Assembly: GCA_013812905.1 (NCBI GenBank)
Contig: JACCSP010000035.1
Span: 1 to 32,410, forward strand
Source: Pyrinomonadaceae bacterium
GTDB lineage: Bacteria; Acidobacteriota; Blastocatellia; Pyrinomonadales; Pyrinomonadaceae
Direction: 5' to 3'
DNA length: 32,410 bases
Under the pieces are notes generated by a model, which saw only the letters and a program-made list of their open reading frames with translations, was not told the origin of the DNA and ran no database searches. Shown here piece after piece: positions 7,478 through 16,006 of this stretch (positions within the stretch are counted from its first letter, which is position 1; each line of letters begins with the position of its first letter). The position numbers were made by a program, and so were the translations under genes.

Positions 7478-9304
7478 ATGCACGATCTGAGACGACTGCT
7501 CAAGTATCTACGACCTCACTGGGGCACTTTCACTCTTGCCACTCTTGCGATGCTGCTTGTGGGCGTACTGGAAAGCGCGATCGGCGCGCTAATCGTTCCC
7601 ATCTTTGATCAAGCCTTCGCACAAGGCGGTGGCGAGCGTACCCCTACCCTCTTCGGGCTGCAACACATCATCCCGCCATCGGGTCTGGAAGCCTGGAAAA
7701 TTATTTCAATTCTTTTGTTAGCATTCACCCTTATCAAGGGAATCGCCGAGTACTTTTCAACTTATTTGATGGCGCGCATCGGGCAGTCTGCCGTCCTGAA
7801 ACTGCGCCAGGATCTCTACAGTCATCTGCTCTCGCAGTCGTCAAGCTTCTTCGAGCGTCACCGCACTAACTATCTCGTCTCGCGTCTGGTTTCCAGCGCG
7901 GGGGCAATAGAGACCGCGGTAACGGGCACGATTCGCGATATGCTCCGCGAGAGTTTCACACTGATAGCCTTTCTCTCCGCATCCTTTTATTACAGCTGGC
8001 GACTGACATTGGGTTCGTTGACCATCGCACCAATCATTGCCGTGCTTACGGCAAAGTTCGGCACCAAGCTACGCAATCTCGCCCGCGAAAGCTTTGAAGG
8101 AAACAAAGAGCTCACCGATACGGCGCAAGAAGCACTATCCAATCAAAGTATTGTGAAAGCATATCGCGCTGAAGCGCGTGAATCGGCTCGTTTTACCGTA
8201 GTGGCCAGGAGGATCGTCCGAGCGAATTTGCGCACTGCCAGCATTTCCGGATTTGCCCCGCCTGCTATCGAAATGCTGGGCGTGGTCTTTGTTGTTTTTC
8301 TGCTCTTCTTCGGTCAGCGTGAAATCATGTCCGGACGGATGAACGCGGCGCAGTTTCTGACATTCCTGTTCTTTCTCTTTCGCAGCTACGACCCGATGCG
8401 CAAACTTTCGCGACTGCAAAACAGCATGGAGCAGGCCTTGGGGGCAGCCCATCACGTTTGGGAAGTAATGGACGAACACGAGGAAATTCCTGAGAAAGAG
8501 AATGCGATTGAACTCCCGCCGCTTAAGCATGCCATCGAACTGCAAAACGTTTCTTTCGATTACGCAAATGAAACGCGCCCGATATTGCGCAACATAGACC
8601 TGAAGATTGCCGCTGGTGCAATGGTTGCACTCGTGGGTGAATCAGGAGGCGGCAAATCGACGCTCACAAAGCTCTTCCCGCGCTTTCATGATCCGGTTTC
8701 AGGGACTGTGCTCTGGGACGGGATCGATCTTCGTGATGTGAAAGTCTCAAGCCTTAGACGTCAAATCGCCCTGGTCACTCAGGAAACCGTGCTTTTCAAT
8801 GACACCGTCCTCCATAACATCGCGTACGGCAGACCCGAGGCCACGCAAACCGAAATCGAGGAAGCTGCTCGCATTGCTTTCGCACACGACTTCATCCTGG
8901 AGCTACCGCGCGGATATGAAACGATTGTCGGCGAACGCGGAGTTTTTCTCTCAGGCGGGCAGCGTCAACGCCTAGCCATCGCCCGCTCGCTACTGGTCGA
9001 TGCGCCGCTACTGATTCTGGACGAGGCTACGTCGGCTCTGGATGCAGAATCCGAACGCTTCGTTCAACGCGCAATAGCTAATCTTGTTCGCAACCGCACT
9101 ACCATCGTCATTGCTCACCGCCTCTCTACCATCCGCCGCGCGGACACCATTCTGGTGATGGAGGGAGGACGGATAATTGAAATGGGAACCCACACGACAT
9201 TGCTGGCTCGTGGCGGACAGTACAAGAAGCTTTATGAACTTCAGTTTGCGGACGAAGAAGAAGAAGAAGAAGAAAAAGAGTTGTCAGTGGTCAGCGATCA
9301 GTAA
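7478..9304 (+). CDS. ABC transporter, MsbA-like lipid/multidrug exporter (fused TMD-NBD)
   Basis: A 608-aa half-transporter. An N-terminal six-helix transmembrane domain (residues about 15-310) precedes a nucleotide-binding domain with Walker A GESGGGKST (about 386), Q-loop VTQETVLF, signature LSGGQRQRLA (about 491), Walker B LLILDEATSALD (about 510) and H-loop AHRLSTIRRAD. All catalytic residues are present. The family includes MsbA, which flips lipid A precursor, and multidrug exporters; the substrate cannot be read from sequence. The C-terminus is odd: a Glu run encoded by GAA repeats (9253-9280) is followed by ELSVVSDQ, which is translated from the start of the GTCAGTGGTCAG intergenic repeat, so the repeat supplies the stop. 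yicC-gmk-rpoZ follow in the same direction. Confidence 0.93.
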   Translation: MHDLRRLLKYLRPHWGTFTLATLAMLLVGVLESAIGALIVPIFDQAFAQGGGERTPTLFGLQHIIPPSGLEAWKIISILLLAFTLIKGIAEYFSTYLMARIGQSAVLKLRQDLYSHLLSQSSSFFERHRTNYLVSRLVSSAGAIETAVTGTIRDMLRESFTLIAFLSASFYYSWRLTLGSLTIAPIIAVLTAKFGTKLRNLARESFEGNKELTDTAQEALSNQSIVKAYRAEARESARFTVVARRIVRANLRTASISGFAPPAIEMLGVVFVVFLLFFGQREIMSGRMNAAQFLTFLFFLFRSYDPMRKLSRLQNSMEQALGAAHHVWEVMDEHEEIPEKENAIELPPLKHAIELQNVSFDYANETRPILRNIDLKIAAGAMVALVGESGGGKSTLTKLFPRFHDPVSGTVLWDGIDLRDVKVSSLRRQIALVTQETVLFNDTVLHNIAYGRPEATQTEIEEAARIAFAHDFILELPRGYETIVGERGVFLSGGQRQRLAIARSLLVDAPLLILDEATSALDAESERFVQRAIANLVRNRTTIVIAHRLSTIRRADTILVMEGGRIIEMGTHTTLLARGGQYKKLYELQFADEEEEEEEKELSVVSDQ

Positions 9305-9518
9305 TCGATAGTTAGTTGTAAGTTGTCCGTGGTCAGTTGTCAGTGGTGACTCGGAGCAAAAGTGATCGCCTGTGAGCTTAGTGCTTTGTACTTTGTATTT
9401 CTTCCCGCATCCTGAGCGGCGCCGCAAACACAGATGCAAAGAACAAAGCACAAAAGTTCATGCACACATCACGCGCTAGTAAGGAACAACGGACCACTGA
9501 CAACTGACAACTGACTAA
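9283..9518. repeat. Nested intergenic repeat: GTCAGTTGTCAGTGG and CTTTGT families
   Basis: Outer arms: GTCAGTTGTCAGTGG at 9332-9346 is perfectly reverse-complemented at 9494-9508, each arm embedded in further degenerate GTCAGT/GTGGTC units (9283-9350, 9491-9515). Inner arms: AGTGCTTTGTACTTTG (about 9380-9395) faces CAAAGAACAAAGCAC (about 9436-9450). No gene lies between. The left end runs into the msbA coding frame. Confidence 0.8.
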
Positions 9519-9531
9519 TAACAACAGACCT

Positions 9532-10410
9532 ATGAATTCAATGACGGGATATGGGCGTGGTTCTGCAACTGGAGACGATTTCTCTGTATCCGTCGATTTG
9601 AAAACTGTTAACAACCGCTTTCTCGATGTGCATCTACGCTTGGGGGGGGAGCTTTCGCCGCTGGAAGGGCAAATCAAACGTCGCATTAGTTCTCGGCTTT
9701 CGCGGGGACGGGTTGACGTAACTGTCACGTTCGAACGCACGTCCGAGGTTGCCTACGAGTTAAATCGTCCCCTGATTAGCGGCTATGTGAAAGCCCTTAA
9801 AGAAATGCAACAGGAGTTTGGGATTGTGGGCGACCTTGACATTAATGTGCTTGCGCGGCTGCCGGGAGCACTGCAAACCGGACGCGACGGCCTTAACGAG
9901 GGCATGATCGCCGGCATTGAAGGCGCGCTCGAAGAAGCAATTGGGGAGCTTCAACGAATGCGAGCACAGGAAGGTGAGATGCTGCGCCAAGAGATGCGCG
10001 AACGGGTCGACAACATAGAAGCGCTGGTTTCGGTTATCGAAGCGGCAGCGAGTGGATTAGTTGAGACCTATCGCGCGCGCCTCGAAAAGCGAATTGGGGA
10101 GCTGTTCAATCGAGAAACTCAGATCGTCGAGCTTGATCCTTTAAGAATGGCGCAAGAGGTCGCTTATCTGGCCGATAGGAGTGATGTCAGTGAAGAGATG
10201 GTTCGACTTCGCAGTCATCTGGCCCAATTTCGCGAGGCCCTGGGTTCCCCAAGCGAGACCGGAAAGATGCTCGACTTCCTGCTCCAAGAACTGAATAGGG
10301 AAGCAAATACGACGTTGTCGAAATCAATAGAGCTTCTAATTAAAGAGGCGGCGCTCGGCATCAAGGCTGAGGTGGAGAAACTGCGCGAACAGGTCCAGAA
10401 TGTCGAGTAA
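9532..10410 (+). CDS. yicC: YicC-family endoribonuclease
   Basis: A 292-aa protein of standard family length. The N-terminus MNSMTGYGRG and following VDLKTVNNRFLDVHLRL match the YicC N-terminal domain. The C-terminal DUF1732 part is visible as RMAQEVAYLADRSDVSEEMVRLRSHLAQF and GKMLDFLLQELNREANTTLS, with conserved His/Glu/Asp residues. YicC proteins are metal-dependent endoribonucleases. The gene overlaps gmk by 11 bp, and the yicC-gmk-rpoZ order is the common bacterial arrangement, so co-translation is likely. Start at 9532 is plausible; ATG 9541 is an alternative. Confidence 0.94.
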   Translation: MNSMTGYGRGSATGDDFSVSVDLKTVNNRFLDVHLRLGGELSPLEGQIKRRISSRLSRGRVDVTVTFERTSEVAYELNRPLISGYVKALKEMQQEFGIVGDLDINVLARLPGALQTGRDGLNEGMIAGIEGALEEAIGELQRMRAQEGEMLRQEMRERVDNIEALVSVIEAAASGLVETYRARLEKRIGELFNRETQIVELDPLRMAQEVAYLADRSDVSEEMVRLRSHLAQFREALGSPSETGKMLDFLLQELNREANTTLSKSIELLIKEAALGIKAEVEKLREQVQNVE

Positions 10411-11062
10411 AGAGAAAGGGCTGGAACGACCAGACTCAGTCGGACCTCAGGAAATGCGTGGCATTCTCTTCGTGGTGAGTTCCCCCTCAGGCGGGGGCAA
10501 AGGCACACTCATTCAACGGGTGTTGAAGCAGGTGCCAAACCTTAGCTACTCTGTTTCATACACCACTCGTGCGCCGCGTAATGCCGAGGTTGAAGGACGC
10601 GAATACTTCTTCGTGACACCGGAAAAGTTTGAGGGGATGGTGGCAGCCGGTGAATTTCTGGAATGGGCCCAGGTGCATGGCAAGCTCTACGGAACCAGCC
10701 GTCATCAGGTTGCTCGGGAAGTATTTGAAGGACGTGACATCATTCTCGAAGTGGACGTGCAAGGGGCAGCCAGCGTGCGTGAGCTAGTCACAGATTCGGT
10801 CAGCATTTTCATCCTGCCCCCATCGGTGGAGATATTGCGGCAGCGATTAATTGCCCGAGCAACCGATTCGCCAGAGGAGCTGGAGCTGCGACTGAGGCAC
10901 GCGCCCGCGGAATTGAAACACTACAAAGCGTTCGGCTATGTGATCATTAATGATGAAGTAGAAGGGGCGGCCAAACGATTAAGTTGTATCATTGAGGCTG
11001 AGAGAGTGCGCCGAGCCCGCCAGGAGCCCCAGATTAAGCGAGTAGGCGAGAGTTTTTCTTAA
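10400..11062 (+). CDS. gmk: Guanylate kinase
   Basis: Phosphorylates GMP to GDP with ATP. The 220-aa protein has the P-loop SSPSGGGKGT (after GILFVV), the GMP-binding region SVSYTTRAPRNAEVEGREYFFV and FLEWAQVHGKLYGTSR, and the acidic strand DIILEVDVQGAASVRE, followed by the lid RLIARATDSPEELELRL. The start at 10400 overlaps the yicC stop. It adds about 18 residues before the conserved core, and an internal ATG at 10454 would give a product nearer the minimal length. An AGG lies 7 nt before the upstream ATG. Confidence 0.96.
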   Translation: MSSKEKGLERPDSVGPQEMRGILFVVSSPSGGGKGTLIQRVLKQVPNLSYSVSYTTRAPRNAEVEGREYFFVTPEKFEGMVAAGEFLEWAQVHGKLYGTSRHQVAREVFEGRDIILEVDVQGAASVRELVTDSVSIFILPPSVEILRQRLIARATDSPEELELRLRHAPAELKHYKAFGYVIINDEVEGAAKRLSCIIEAERVRRARQEPQIKRVGESFS

Positions 11063-11195
11063 ATTGTTACGACACTCCGAGACGTGCAGTCCAAAAAGAT
11101 CCGCAACCGACCCCTCTTACCGAGAATTTAGGAAGCTGCCTTCTAATAAACTAATGAATCTTGATTGAGACTTAACGAGAGGGTCATCAGCCATC

Positions 11196-11429
11196 ATGCC
11201 AACAAAAAACACGGATTTGGAAAGTGCGTTAGAGGAGATTCAGGCTCCGGAAGTCGATTCCAAGTATCGGCTCATTATTCTTGCCGCCAAGAGAAGCAAA
11301 CAATTGCAGCGCGGTGCCCGCCCCCGCATCGAAATCGATCCCGTGAAACACAAGCCGACCCGTATCGCCCTGGAGGAGGTCATGCGCGGCAAGGTGAACT
11401 TTACAGTTAATGACGAAGATAAAGAATAG
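11196..11429 (+). CDS. rpoZ: RNA polymerase omega subunit
   Basis: A 77-aa protein with the RpoZ core: SKYRLIILAAKRSKQL (conserved Arg/Lys helix that clamps the beta' C-terminus), then ARPRIEIDPVKHKPTRIALEE and a short acidic tail. Omega supports assembly of RNA polymerase and affects (p)ppGpp sensitivity. It is the last gene of yicC-gmk-rpoZ, 133 bp after gmk. A GAGGG stretch lies about 10 nt before the ATG. The spacing after gmk leaves room for a separate promoter, but none is obvious. Confidence 0.93.
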   Translation: MPTKNTDLESALEEIQAPEVDSKYRLIILAAKRSKQLQRGARPRIEIDPVKHKPTRIALEEVMRGKVNFTVNDEDKE

Positions 11430-11437
11430 CGAGGTAG

Positions 11438-11452
11438 CGGGTATTGTACCCG
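11438..11452. terminator. Small hairpin between convergent rpoZ and ETF-QO
   Basis: CGGGTA-TTG-TACCCG is a perfect 6-bp stem in the 37-bp gap between the two convergent stop codons. No T-run follows on either side, so it is at best a weak or factor-dependent bidirectional terminator. Confidence 0.3.
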
Positions 11453-11466
11453 GTAGCCCGACAGCC

Positions 11467-13176
11467 CTACATTCCTTTATAATCCGGTCCGCCACCGCCT
11501 TCCGGAGTAACCCAATTGATGATCTGGTACGGATCCATGATGTCGCACGTTTTGCAGTGAACGCAGTTTGAAAAGTTGATCTGAAGTTTGAGCCTGCCAT
11601 TCGCTCCATCGTCAACCATTTCGTATACTGCTGCCGGACAAAAACGCTGGCAGGGGTTGCCATATTCCTCAGCGCAACGCGTAGAACAAATATTTGTATC
11701 CAGAACATGAAGGTGCGCGGGCTGATCTTCGTTGTGCCCAACCGCGGCATGGTAGACATCGGTAAGCTTGTTAAATGTTGTCTTTCCGTCGAACCGAAAT
11801 CCGTTGTAACGCTGTTCGATATTGTCGCCGCGATATCCGTAAGCCGAGAGCTTCTTCATCACTTCATGGCCGGGCTCTGCTCTCGTCCGATTGAGAATTC
11901 CCCAAGCCCGGCCCCCGGTAACAAACTGGAGACCGGTGTTCAGTAATCCCAGCCAACGTCCATGCTTGAAGCCCGCATGGAAGTTCCTGACCTTGCGCAG
12001 CTCCGGCATGATCCAACTCTCATTAACGAGTTGCTCGTAGCGTTGGAGCTGCCGTGCTGAGAAATCTCCGGCTAACAGCGCCTCGAATATGGCTTCCGCA
12101 GCCAGCATGCCGCTCTTAATCGCCGAGTGAATTCCTTTCAGTCGTTGGGAGTTGAGAAAGCCAGCACAGTCCCCGACGAGTAATACTCCGTCGGCGTAAA
12201 TCCTAGGCATGGCGAAGTAGCCACCAGCGACGATTGTCTTGGCGCCGTAACGGATCATCTTGCCGCCCTCAAGTAAGCGCGAAAGAAAGGGATGCGATTT
12301 GAACCGTTGAAACTCGGCGTGCGGGTCGAGTAGCGGATCTTGATAATCAAGACCGGTTACATAACCGATATTGAGAATGCGATTTTGCATTCCGTAGATC
12401 CAGCCTCCTCCGTAAGTGTGAGCATCTGACGGGAAACCCAAGGTGTGTGTCACCCGTCCCGCGGGATATCGATCATCCGGCAACTCCCACAGCTCCTTAA
12501 CGCCAATGCTGTAAACCTGTGGTTCCCGGCCTTCGTCAAGATTAAGACGTTCGATGAGTTTTTTGGTTAAGGAACCGCGAGGTCCTTCGCCGAGCACTGT
12601 AACCTTCGCATGCAAATCAACTCCGGGCTCAAAGTTGGCCTTTGGCTTCCCTTCTTTGTCGATTCCCTTGTCGCCCGTGCGAACACCAATCACCCGGTCA
12701 TCGGAGTCGTAAAGCAATTCCGCCCCGGGAAACTCCGGGAAGATATTTACCCCCGCCTCTTCACATTTCTCACCCAGCCACGCCGTGAGCCGGTTCAAGG
12801 AAACGATGTAGTAGCCGTGGTTCTTAAGCGGCGGGGGCGTTATCGGGGACCGAATCGCATGTTTCTCTGTTAGGTAAAGGAAATAATCTTCTTTGACGAG
12901 AGATTCAATGGGTGCGCCTTGCTCGATAAAGTCTGGGATCAATTCCCTGAGGGCACGCGGATCCATCACTGCTCCGGAAAGGATATGAGCGCCGACTGTT
13001 GCGCCTTTCTCAATGACGCCAATCTCAATCTCACCAAGCGGCCCTTTCTCACCATCCCCTTTTGCGACTGCTTCATTATGGCTTCCGATTAAGCGTGCAA
13101 GATGCAAAGCGCCGCTCAAGTTTGCCGGTCCGCCACCGACAAAAACTACATCCATCTCCAGGGTTTCACGTTCCAT
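11467..13176 (-). CDS. Electron transfer flavoprotein-ubiquinone oxidoreductase
   Basis: A 569-aa membrane-associated FAD/[4Fe-4S] enzyme that passes electrons from ETF (reduced by acyl-CoA and other dehydrogenases) to the quinone pool. Residues 6-20 form the FAD Rossmann loop (VVFVGGGPANLSGALHLA). GAHILSGAVMDPRAL and GYYIVSLNRLTAWLGEKCE are ETF-QO hallmarks, and VLLVGDCAGFLNSQRLKGIH is the second FAD contact. The C-terminal cluster domain has CQRFCPAAVYE, CVHCKTCDIMDPYQIINW and the terminal GGGGPDY. An AAGGA precedes the ATG by 7 nt. No etfAB is in the window. It points to aerobic fatty acid or amino acid oxidation. Confidence 0.96.
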   Translation of the reverse strand: MERETLEMDVVFVGGGPANLSGALHLARLIGSHNEAVAKGDGEKGPLGEIEIGVIEKGATVGAHILSGAVMDPRALRELIPDFIEQGAPIESLVKEDYFLYLTEKHAIRSPITPPPLKNHGYYIVSLNRLTAWLGEKCEEAGVNIFPEFPGAELLYDSDDRVIGVRTGDKGIDKEGKPKANFEPGVDLHAKVTVLGEGPRGSLTKKLIERLNLDEGREPQVYSIGVKELWELPDDRYPAGRVTHTLGFPSDAHTYGGGWIYGMQNRILNIGYVTGLDYQDPLLDPHAEFQRFKSHPFLSRLLEGGKMIRYGAKTIVAGGYFAMPRIYADGVLLVGDCAGFLNSQRLKGIHSAIKSGMLAAEAIFEALLAGDFSARQLQRYEQLVNESWIMPELRKVRNFHAGFKHGRWLGLLNTGLQFVTGGRAWGILNRTRAEPGHEVMKKLSAYGYRGDNIEQRYNGFRFDGKTTFNKLTDVYHAAVGHNEDQPAHLHVLDTNICSTRCAEEYGNPCQRFCPAAVYEMVDDGANGRLKLQINFSNCVHCKTCDIMDPYQIINWVTPEGGGGPDYKGM

Positions 13177-13330
13177 CGGTTGATCCTTGCCAAGATTTCC
13201 AGTCGGAAATGAATCGCCATTCAGTTTGGGGAGTATAGCAAATGGCAGGCCTGTCTAAGTATTTAAGTCTCTTAGGTGTCCTTTACTTTGAGCGCCGGCC
13301 CTAACCGAAACCAAAGGGTGGGTTCAAGAG

Positions 13331-13402
13331 ACGATCCACGAACTAACCAGGAATGACCCTAACAGGTTTTCGTTGTCGGTTCGGGTGATTTCATGGATCG
13401 CG
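13331..13402. repeat. Dispersed palindrome, copy 2 (degenerate)
   Basis: ACGATCCACGAA at 13331-13342 faces TTCATGGATCGC ending near 13402, 10 of 12 bases complementary. The right half (TTCGTTGTCGGTTCGGGTG, then ATTTCATGGATCG) aligns closely with the right half of copy 1 at about 6438-6468. It sits in the 442-bp divergent gap between ETF-QO and the YyaL-like gene; nothing else recognisable is in that gap. Confidence 0.7.
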
Positions 13403-13618
13403 TGAGACCATAGAACTTGCCCAACAGCAAGAAACGGCGGTCTTGCCTTCCAGGAGTAGAAAGCACCAAGGAGAATGGGTGAAGTCACCACTCGGATTAG
13501 ATTTGGCGCACAAAGCTTACTGGCATGTTCATCGATCAGCCAAGCCGCCTGTACAATGGCTGTTGAATTTCAAACTCAAGATCGCAGTCAGGAGTTCGCA
13601 CTCTATAAAGAGGTGGCT

Positions 13619-15700
13619 ATGTCAGATCGCAAACACATAAACCGGTTGATTAACGAAACCAGCCCTTATCTCTTGCAACACGCCCATAATCCTGTGGATT
13701 GGTATCCGTGGGGCGAAGAAGCTTTCGCAGCAGCCCGGGGCGCAAACAAACCAATTTTATTGAGCATTGGATATTCAGCTTGCCACTGGTGCCACGTCAT
13801 GGAGCACGAATCATTCGAAAACGAAGAGATTGCGCGCCTCATGAACGACAACTTTGTGAGCATTAAAGTTGATCGCGAAGAGCGGCCGGATCTGGATCAG
13901 ATTTACATGAACGCTGTTCAGATGATGACGCATCACGGCGGCTGGCCGATGACCGTCTTTCTTACTTCAGAAGGTGTTCCGTTTTATGGCGGAACCTATT
14001 TCCCTCCGGAAGATCGATACAACATGCCTGGATTCCCACGTGTGCTAAGCAGTATGTCGGAGGCTTACCGGGAACGACCGGATGATATCCAGCAAACCGG
14101 CGCCTCGGTCCTTGCTGAACTAAATCGCTTGAGTCTTGCACGTGAATCAAATGAACCGCTAACCCACGTACTGCTGGATTACGCTTTTGGAGGGATCGTT
14201 AAAAGCTATGACCCGGTTAACGGGGGCTTTGGCAGGGCTCCAAAATTTCCACCAGCCATGACCCTGGAGTTTCTTTTGCGTGTCTTTCACCGCACCGGAA
14301 GCCAAGAAGCTCTAGACATTGTTGCTAACACCTGCCGCAAAATGGCCGACGGCGGACTCTACGATCACTTAGGGGGGGGCTTTCACCGCTACTCGACAGA
14401 CGAGAGATGGTTGGTGCCGCATTTTGAGAAGATGCTTTACGACAATGCGCTCCTTTCCCGAGTCTATCTGCACTACTACCAGCTAAGCCATGACGAGTCG
14501 GCGCGCAGGACTGCCGAAGGTATCCTTGATTACGTTGTAAGAGAAATGAGGGATGCAAACGGCGGCTTCTACTCAACACAAGACGCCGATTCCGAGGGAG
14601 AGGAGGGGAAGTTTTTTGTATGGAGTGCCGACGAAATCGCTTCTGTCCTGGACAAGGAAGACACAGCACTCTTCTCAGCTTATTACGGTGTCACGAAGGA
14701 GGGGAACTTTGAAGGCAAGAACATTCTCAACGTCACTCAGCCCCTCGAAGTCGTCGCAGCTAAGGAGGGAGTTACGCCTGAGCACCTTCAGCGATCGGTG
14801 GAGCGATCCCGGCGCAGACTCTTCAAGCTGCGTGGTAACCGTGTGAAACCTGATCGTGATGAAAAGATCTTGACTGCCTGGAACGGAATGATGCTGGCGA
14901 GCTTTGCCGAAGCTGCGGCGATCCTTGACCGACCGGATTATTTCGAGATAGCCAGACGTAATGCCCGGTTCGTTCTCGAAAATTTGCGTCGCAAGGGCCT
15001 GCTCCTGAGAACTTACAAAGCCGGGACCGCGAAATTGAACGCTTATCTGGAAGACTACGCATTTCTCAGTGACGGGCTCCTCACCCTCTACGAGGCTTCC
15101 GGAGAAAGGGAATGGTTTGAGGCGACTATTTCTATAACTAAGAAGATGATTGAGGAATTCTGGGATGATCAAGAGGGGGGGTTCTTCTACACCGGCAGAA
15201 GTCACGAAAACCTGATTGTCCGTTCAAAAGATTATTTTGATAACGCCACTCCTTCAGGGAATTCCGTTGCTGCCGAAGTGATGCTGCGCCTAGCCACCTT
15301 GACCGACAACGACGACTACCGAAGAAGGTCGGTGACCATCCTACGCCTTATCGCTGATTCCCTGCATCGATATCCATCTGGTTTTGGACGGGCCCTTTGC
15401 GCTCTCGACTTTCATCTGGGGACGCCCAAAGAGATCGCCATCATAGGCGACCATGATTCACCGCAGACTCGCGCTTTGCTAAATGCTATTTGGCAGCCCT
15501 ACCTCCCTAACAAGGTAGTAGCCCAAGCGGCTCCTGGAGATAGTAAAAGCTTAGAGTTGATTCCTCTCTTACGTGGTCGCGGGTTGCTCAACAACAGTGC
15601 GGCGGCTTATGTTTGCGAGCATTTCACTTGCAGTGAGCCGGTGACAAGCCCGGAACAGGTGGTCTTTCAATTGGCTCAGCACCGACACGCTGACCGGTGA
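13619..15700 (+). CDS. YyaL/SSP411-like thioredoxin-domain protein (DUF255)
   Basis: A 693-aa cytoplasmic protein. The N-terminal thioredoxin-like DUF255 domain shows [21 protein letters not shown] and the active-site [13 protein letters not shown] at about residues 55-67. Next come [15 protein letters not shown] and [20 protein letters not shown]. The remainder (about 180-690) is an alpha/alpha six-hairpin barrel as in glycosidases and epimerases ([54 protein letters not shown]). The family is widespread, but its reaction is not established. The start at 13619 has AGAGGTGG just upstream; the frame opens at 13475 but that part looks unlike the family. Confidence 0.93.
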   Translation: MSDRKHINRLINETSPYLLQHAHNPVDWYPWGEEAFAAARGANKPILLSIGYSACHWCHVMEHESFENEEIARLMNDNFVSIKVDREERPDLDQIYMNAVQMMTHHGGWPMTVFLTSEGVPFYGGTYFPPEDRYNMPGFPRVLSSMSEAYRERPDDIQQTGASVLAELNRLSLARESNEPLTHVLLDYAFGGIVKSYDPVNGGFGRAPKFPPAMTLEFLLRVFHRTGSQEALDIVANTCRKMADGGLYDHLGGGFHRYSTDERWLVPHFEKMLYDNALLSRVYLHYYQLSHDESARRTAEGILDYVVREMRDANGGFYSTQDADSEGEEGKFFVWSADEIASVLDKEDTALFSAYYGVTKEGNFEGKNILNVTQPLEVVAAKEGVTPEHLQRSVERSRRRLFKLRGNRVKPDRDEKILTAWNGMMLASFAEAAAILDRPDYFEIARRNARFVLENLRRKGLLLRTYKAGTAKLNAYLEDYAFLSDGLLTLYEASGEREWFEATISITKKMIEEFWDDQEGGFFYTGRSHENLIVRSKDYFDNATPSGNSVAAEVMLRLATLTDNDDYRRRSVTILRLIADSLHRYPSGFGRALCALDFHLGTPKEIAIIGDHDSPQTRALLNAIWQPYLPNKVVAQAAPGDSKSLELIPLLRGRGLLNNSAAAYVCEHFTCSEPVTSPEQVVFQLAQHRHADR

Positions 15701-15728
15701 TCATTGGTTGCAGGTCTATTTCTGCCCC

Positions 15729-15824
15729 GAAAACCCTGTTAGATTCTCTTTTTCAGCCAGCAGTCGCATTTCACGGTCGCGCGGGGTTTTCTAAAGGCGC
15801 CTTGACTCCAACCTGCTGAAAAAG
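15729..15824. repeat. Two interleaved inverted repeats upstream of the HD-GYP gene
   Basis: GAAAACCC (15729-15736) pairs with GGGTTTTC (15784-15791), and CTTTTTCAGC (15748-15757) pairs perfectly with GCTGAAAAAG (15815-15824). The arms are ordered a-b-a'-b', so as RNA they would be mutually exclusive or form a pseudoknot. They lie between the YyaL-like stop and the HD-GYP promoter, and the last arm overlaps that promoter's spacer. Confidence 0.5.
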
Positions 15825-15830
15825 TATCTT
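15802..15830 (+). promoter_or_regulatory. Promoter of the HD-GYP/GGDEF gene
   Basis: TTGACT (15802-15807), 17-nt spacer, TATCTT (15825-15830). Predicted transcription starts near 15837, which would make an initiation codon at 15836 leaderless. This argues for a start further in, such as ATG 16007. Confidence 0.5.
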
Positions 15831-16006
15831 TAGCGTTGTGCCAAACGATGTTGGCCGCTGTCAAAAAAAGCATCGTCATTTCACTAAGCTCCAAGCAAAC
15901 TCTTCTGCATTTTGCCAGTCGAACTAGTCTAAGCGATGCAGTCGTCACAATCCTGAGCGACCATAAACCCGATACGGTAAGTATTCAATTTTCAATTCAA
16001 GGCAAG

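Noticed and set aside
9253-9280. GAA microsatellite as a phase-variable tract
   Set aside because: It is in frame, triplet-based and at the very C-terminus of MsbA, so length changes would only alter a Glu tail and not switch the gene.
13475-13618. 48-codon extension of the YyaL-like protein
   Set aside because: The family begins at [18 protein letters not shown] 13619 has AGAGGTGG directly upstream.
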